From positions 1 through 10,216 of the forward strand of contig JAIPIE010000026.1 in assembly GCA_021734825.1 (NCBI GenBank): a DNA stretch of 10,216 nt, given 5' to 3'. The notes under the pieces were generated by a model, which was not told where the DNA came from, made no database searches, and saw only the letters and a list, made by a program, of their open reading frames with translations. Shown here piece by piece: positions 9,805-10,216 of this stretch (positions are counted from its first letter, which is position 1; every line of letters starts with the position of its first letter). Both the position numbers and the translations under genes were made by a program. Source of the stretch: Patescibacteria group bacterium. GTDB lineage: Bacteria; Patescibacteriota; Patescibacteriia; Patescibacteriales; UBA12465.

Positions 9805-10216
9805 ATGACCACACCTAAACAAGAAAAAATTAAATATCTGGCCTATGTCCGCAAATCCACCGAGGGCGACGAACGCCAGGCCTTATCGATAGACAGCCAA
9901 AAAGACAAAGTCCGAGAATTTTTTAGTGGCCTGGATATTATCGAGGTACTGGTTGAAAAACACACTGCCTTTAAACCTTACAGCCGCCCAGTCTTCGCTC
10001 AAATGATCAAGCGAATATCAAGGGGCGAGGCGCAAGGCATCATCTCCTGGCATCCAGACAGATTAAGCCGCAACGAAATAGACGCTTCAACCATTACTTA
10101 TATGGTTCGCACCGGCTTAATAAAAGACTTAAAATTCGGCTCCTATAATTTCGACAATTCCCCCGAGGGCATAATGATGTTGCAAATGGCACTTAGCCAA
10201 TCGCAGTATTTTTCCT
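9805..10216 (+). CDS. Serine recombinase, N-terminal catalytic part (truncated by window end)
   Basis: The visible 137 residues start MTTPKQEKIKYLAYVRKSTEG and belong to the resolvase/invertase catalytic domain. The nucleophile is Ser18 in YVRKS; SIDSQ (about 28-32) follows; then the arginine-bearing WHPDRLSRN motif (about 82-90). DNA cleavage proceeds through a 5'-phosphoserine link. The spacing and the SIDSQ/DRLSRN wording fit the large serine recombinases used as phage integrases and transposases, which continue with recombinase and zinc-ribbon domains; those would lie beyond the window. By eye it is more GC-rich than the virion genes. ATG 9805 is the natural start; it lies just after the structured element. 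It may integrate this phage, or belong to a neighbouring element. Confidence 0.88.
   Translation, partial: MTTPKQEKIKYLAYVRKSTEGDERQALSIDSQKDKVREFFSGLDIIEVLVEKHTAFKPYSRPVFAQMIKRISRGEAQGIISWHPDRLSRNEIDASTITYMVRTGLIKDLKFGSYNFDNSPEGIMMLQMALSQSQYFS

Noticed and set aside
1..10216. CRISPR arrays, tRNA, rRNA
   Set aside because: No regularly spaced repeats with unique spacers, no tRNA cloverleaf or CCA-stem pattern, and no rRNA-like sequence was seen on either strand.

Overview
The window looks like part of a Candidate Phyla Radiation (Patescibacteria) genome carrying an integrated filamentous bacteriophage (inovirus). Three things suggest this host: low GC, a truncated surface protein built on the GNVGIGTTxP repeat that is very common in CPR secreted proteins, and a replication initiator and small hypothetical genes of a kind I associate with CPR elements. 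This is recognition by eye; no database search was possible.

Layout. Bases 3-1049 are the 3' part of a host repeat-type surface protein gene that breaks in the middle of a GNVGIG repeat, probably at the left end of the inserted element. Bases 1050-1511 are non-coding, with palindromes and TTGAC repeats. A complete tyrosine recombinase follows (1512-2351) with its own terminator, then an unknown, possibly DNA-binding protein (2614-3423) with its own promoter, leader hairpin and terminator.

The virion and assembly block runs from 3563 to 7717 on the + strand. It contains a small gene V-like protein (candidate ssDNA-binding), three tiny one-helix membrane proteins (two of exactly 33 aa), a pVIII-like major coat protein with signal peptide and strong ribosome binding site, a stable hairpin, a 54-aa membrane protein, a 604-aa pIII-like adhesin (LamG-like domain, cysteine-rich motif, C-terminal anchor), a pVI-like membrane protein, and a Zot/pI assembly ATPase with a C-terminal zinc ribbon. 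The order V, small membrane proteins, VIII, III, VI, I is that of coliphage M13/Ff. No secretin gene is seen, which suits a host without an outer membrane.

Downstream, a convergent gene on the - strand (7779-8072) encodes a small ArdC N-terminal-like protein, candidate anti-restriction. Bases 8073-8440 are a gene-free region full of hairpins, the likely replication origin and packaging region. It is followed by a small ORF, an HUH rolling-circle Rep (8637-9401; gene II counterpart), and a 64-aa hypothetical. A long hairpin with a second, mutually exclusive fold (9671-9792) sits just upstream of a serine recombinase that runs off the window end (9805-10216).

Working model: Rep nicks the 8073-8440 region and generates ssDNA; the 3563 product coats it; the Zot ATPase extrudes it through the membrane while the coat subunits assemble; the LamG protein binds a new host. 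One or both recombinases handle integration. The right attachment site is not in the window.
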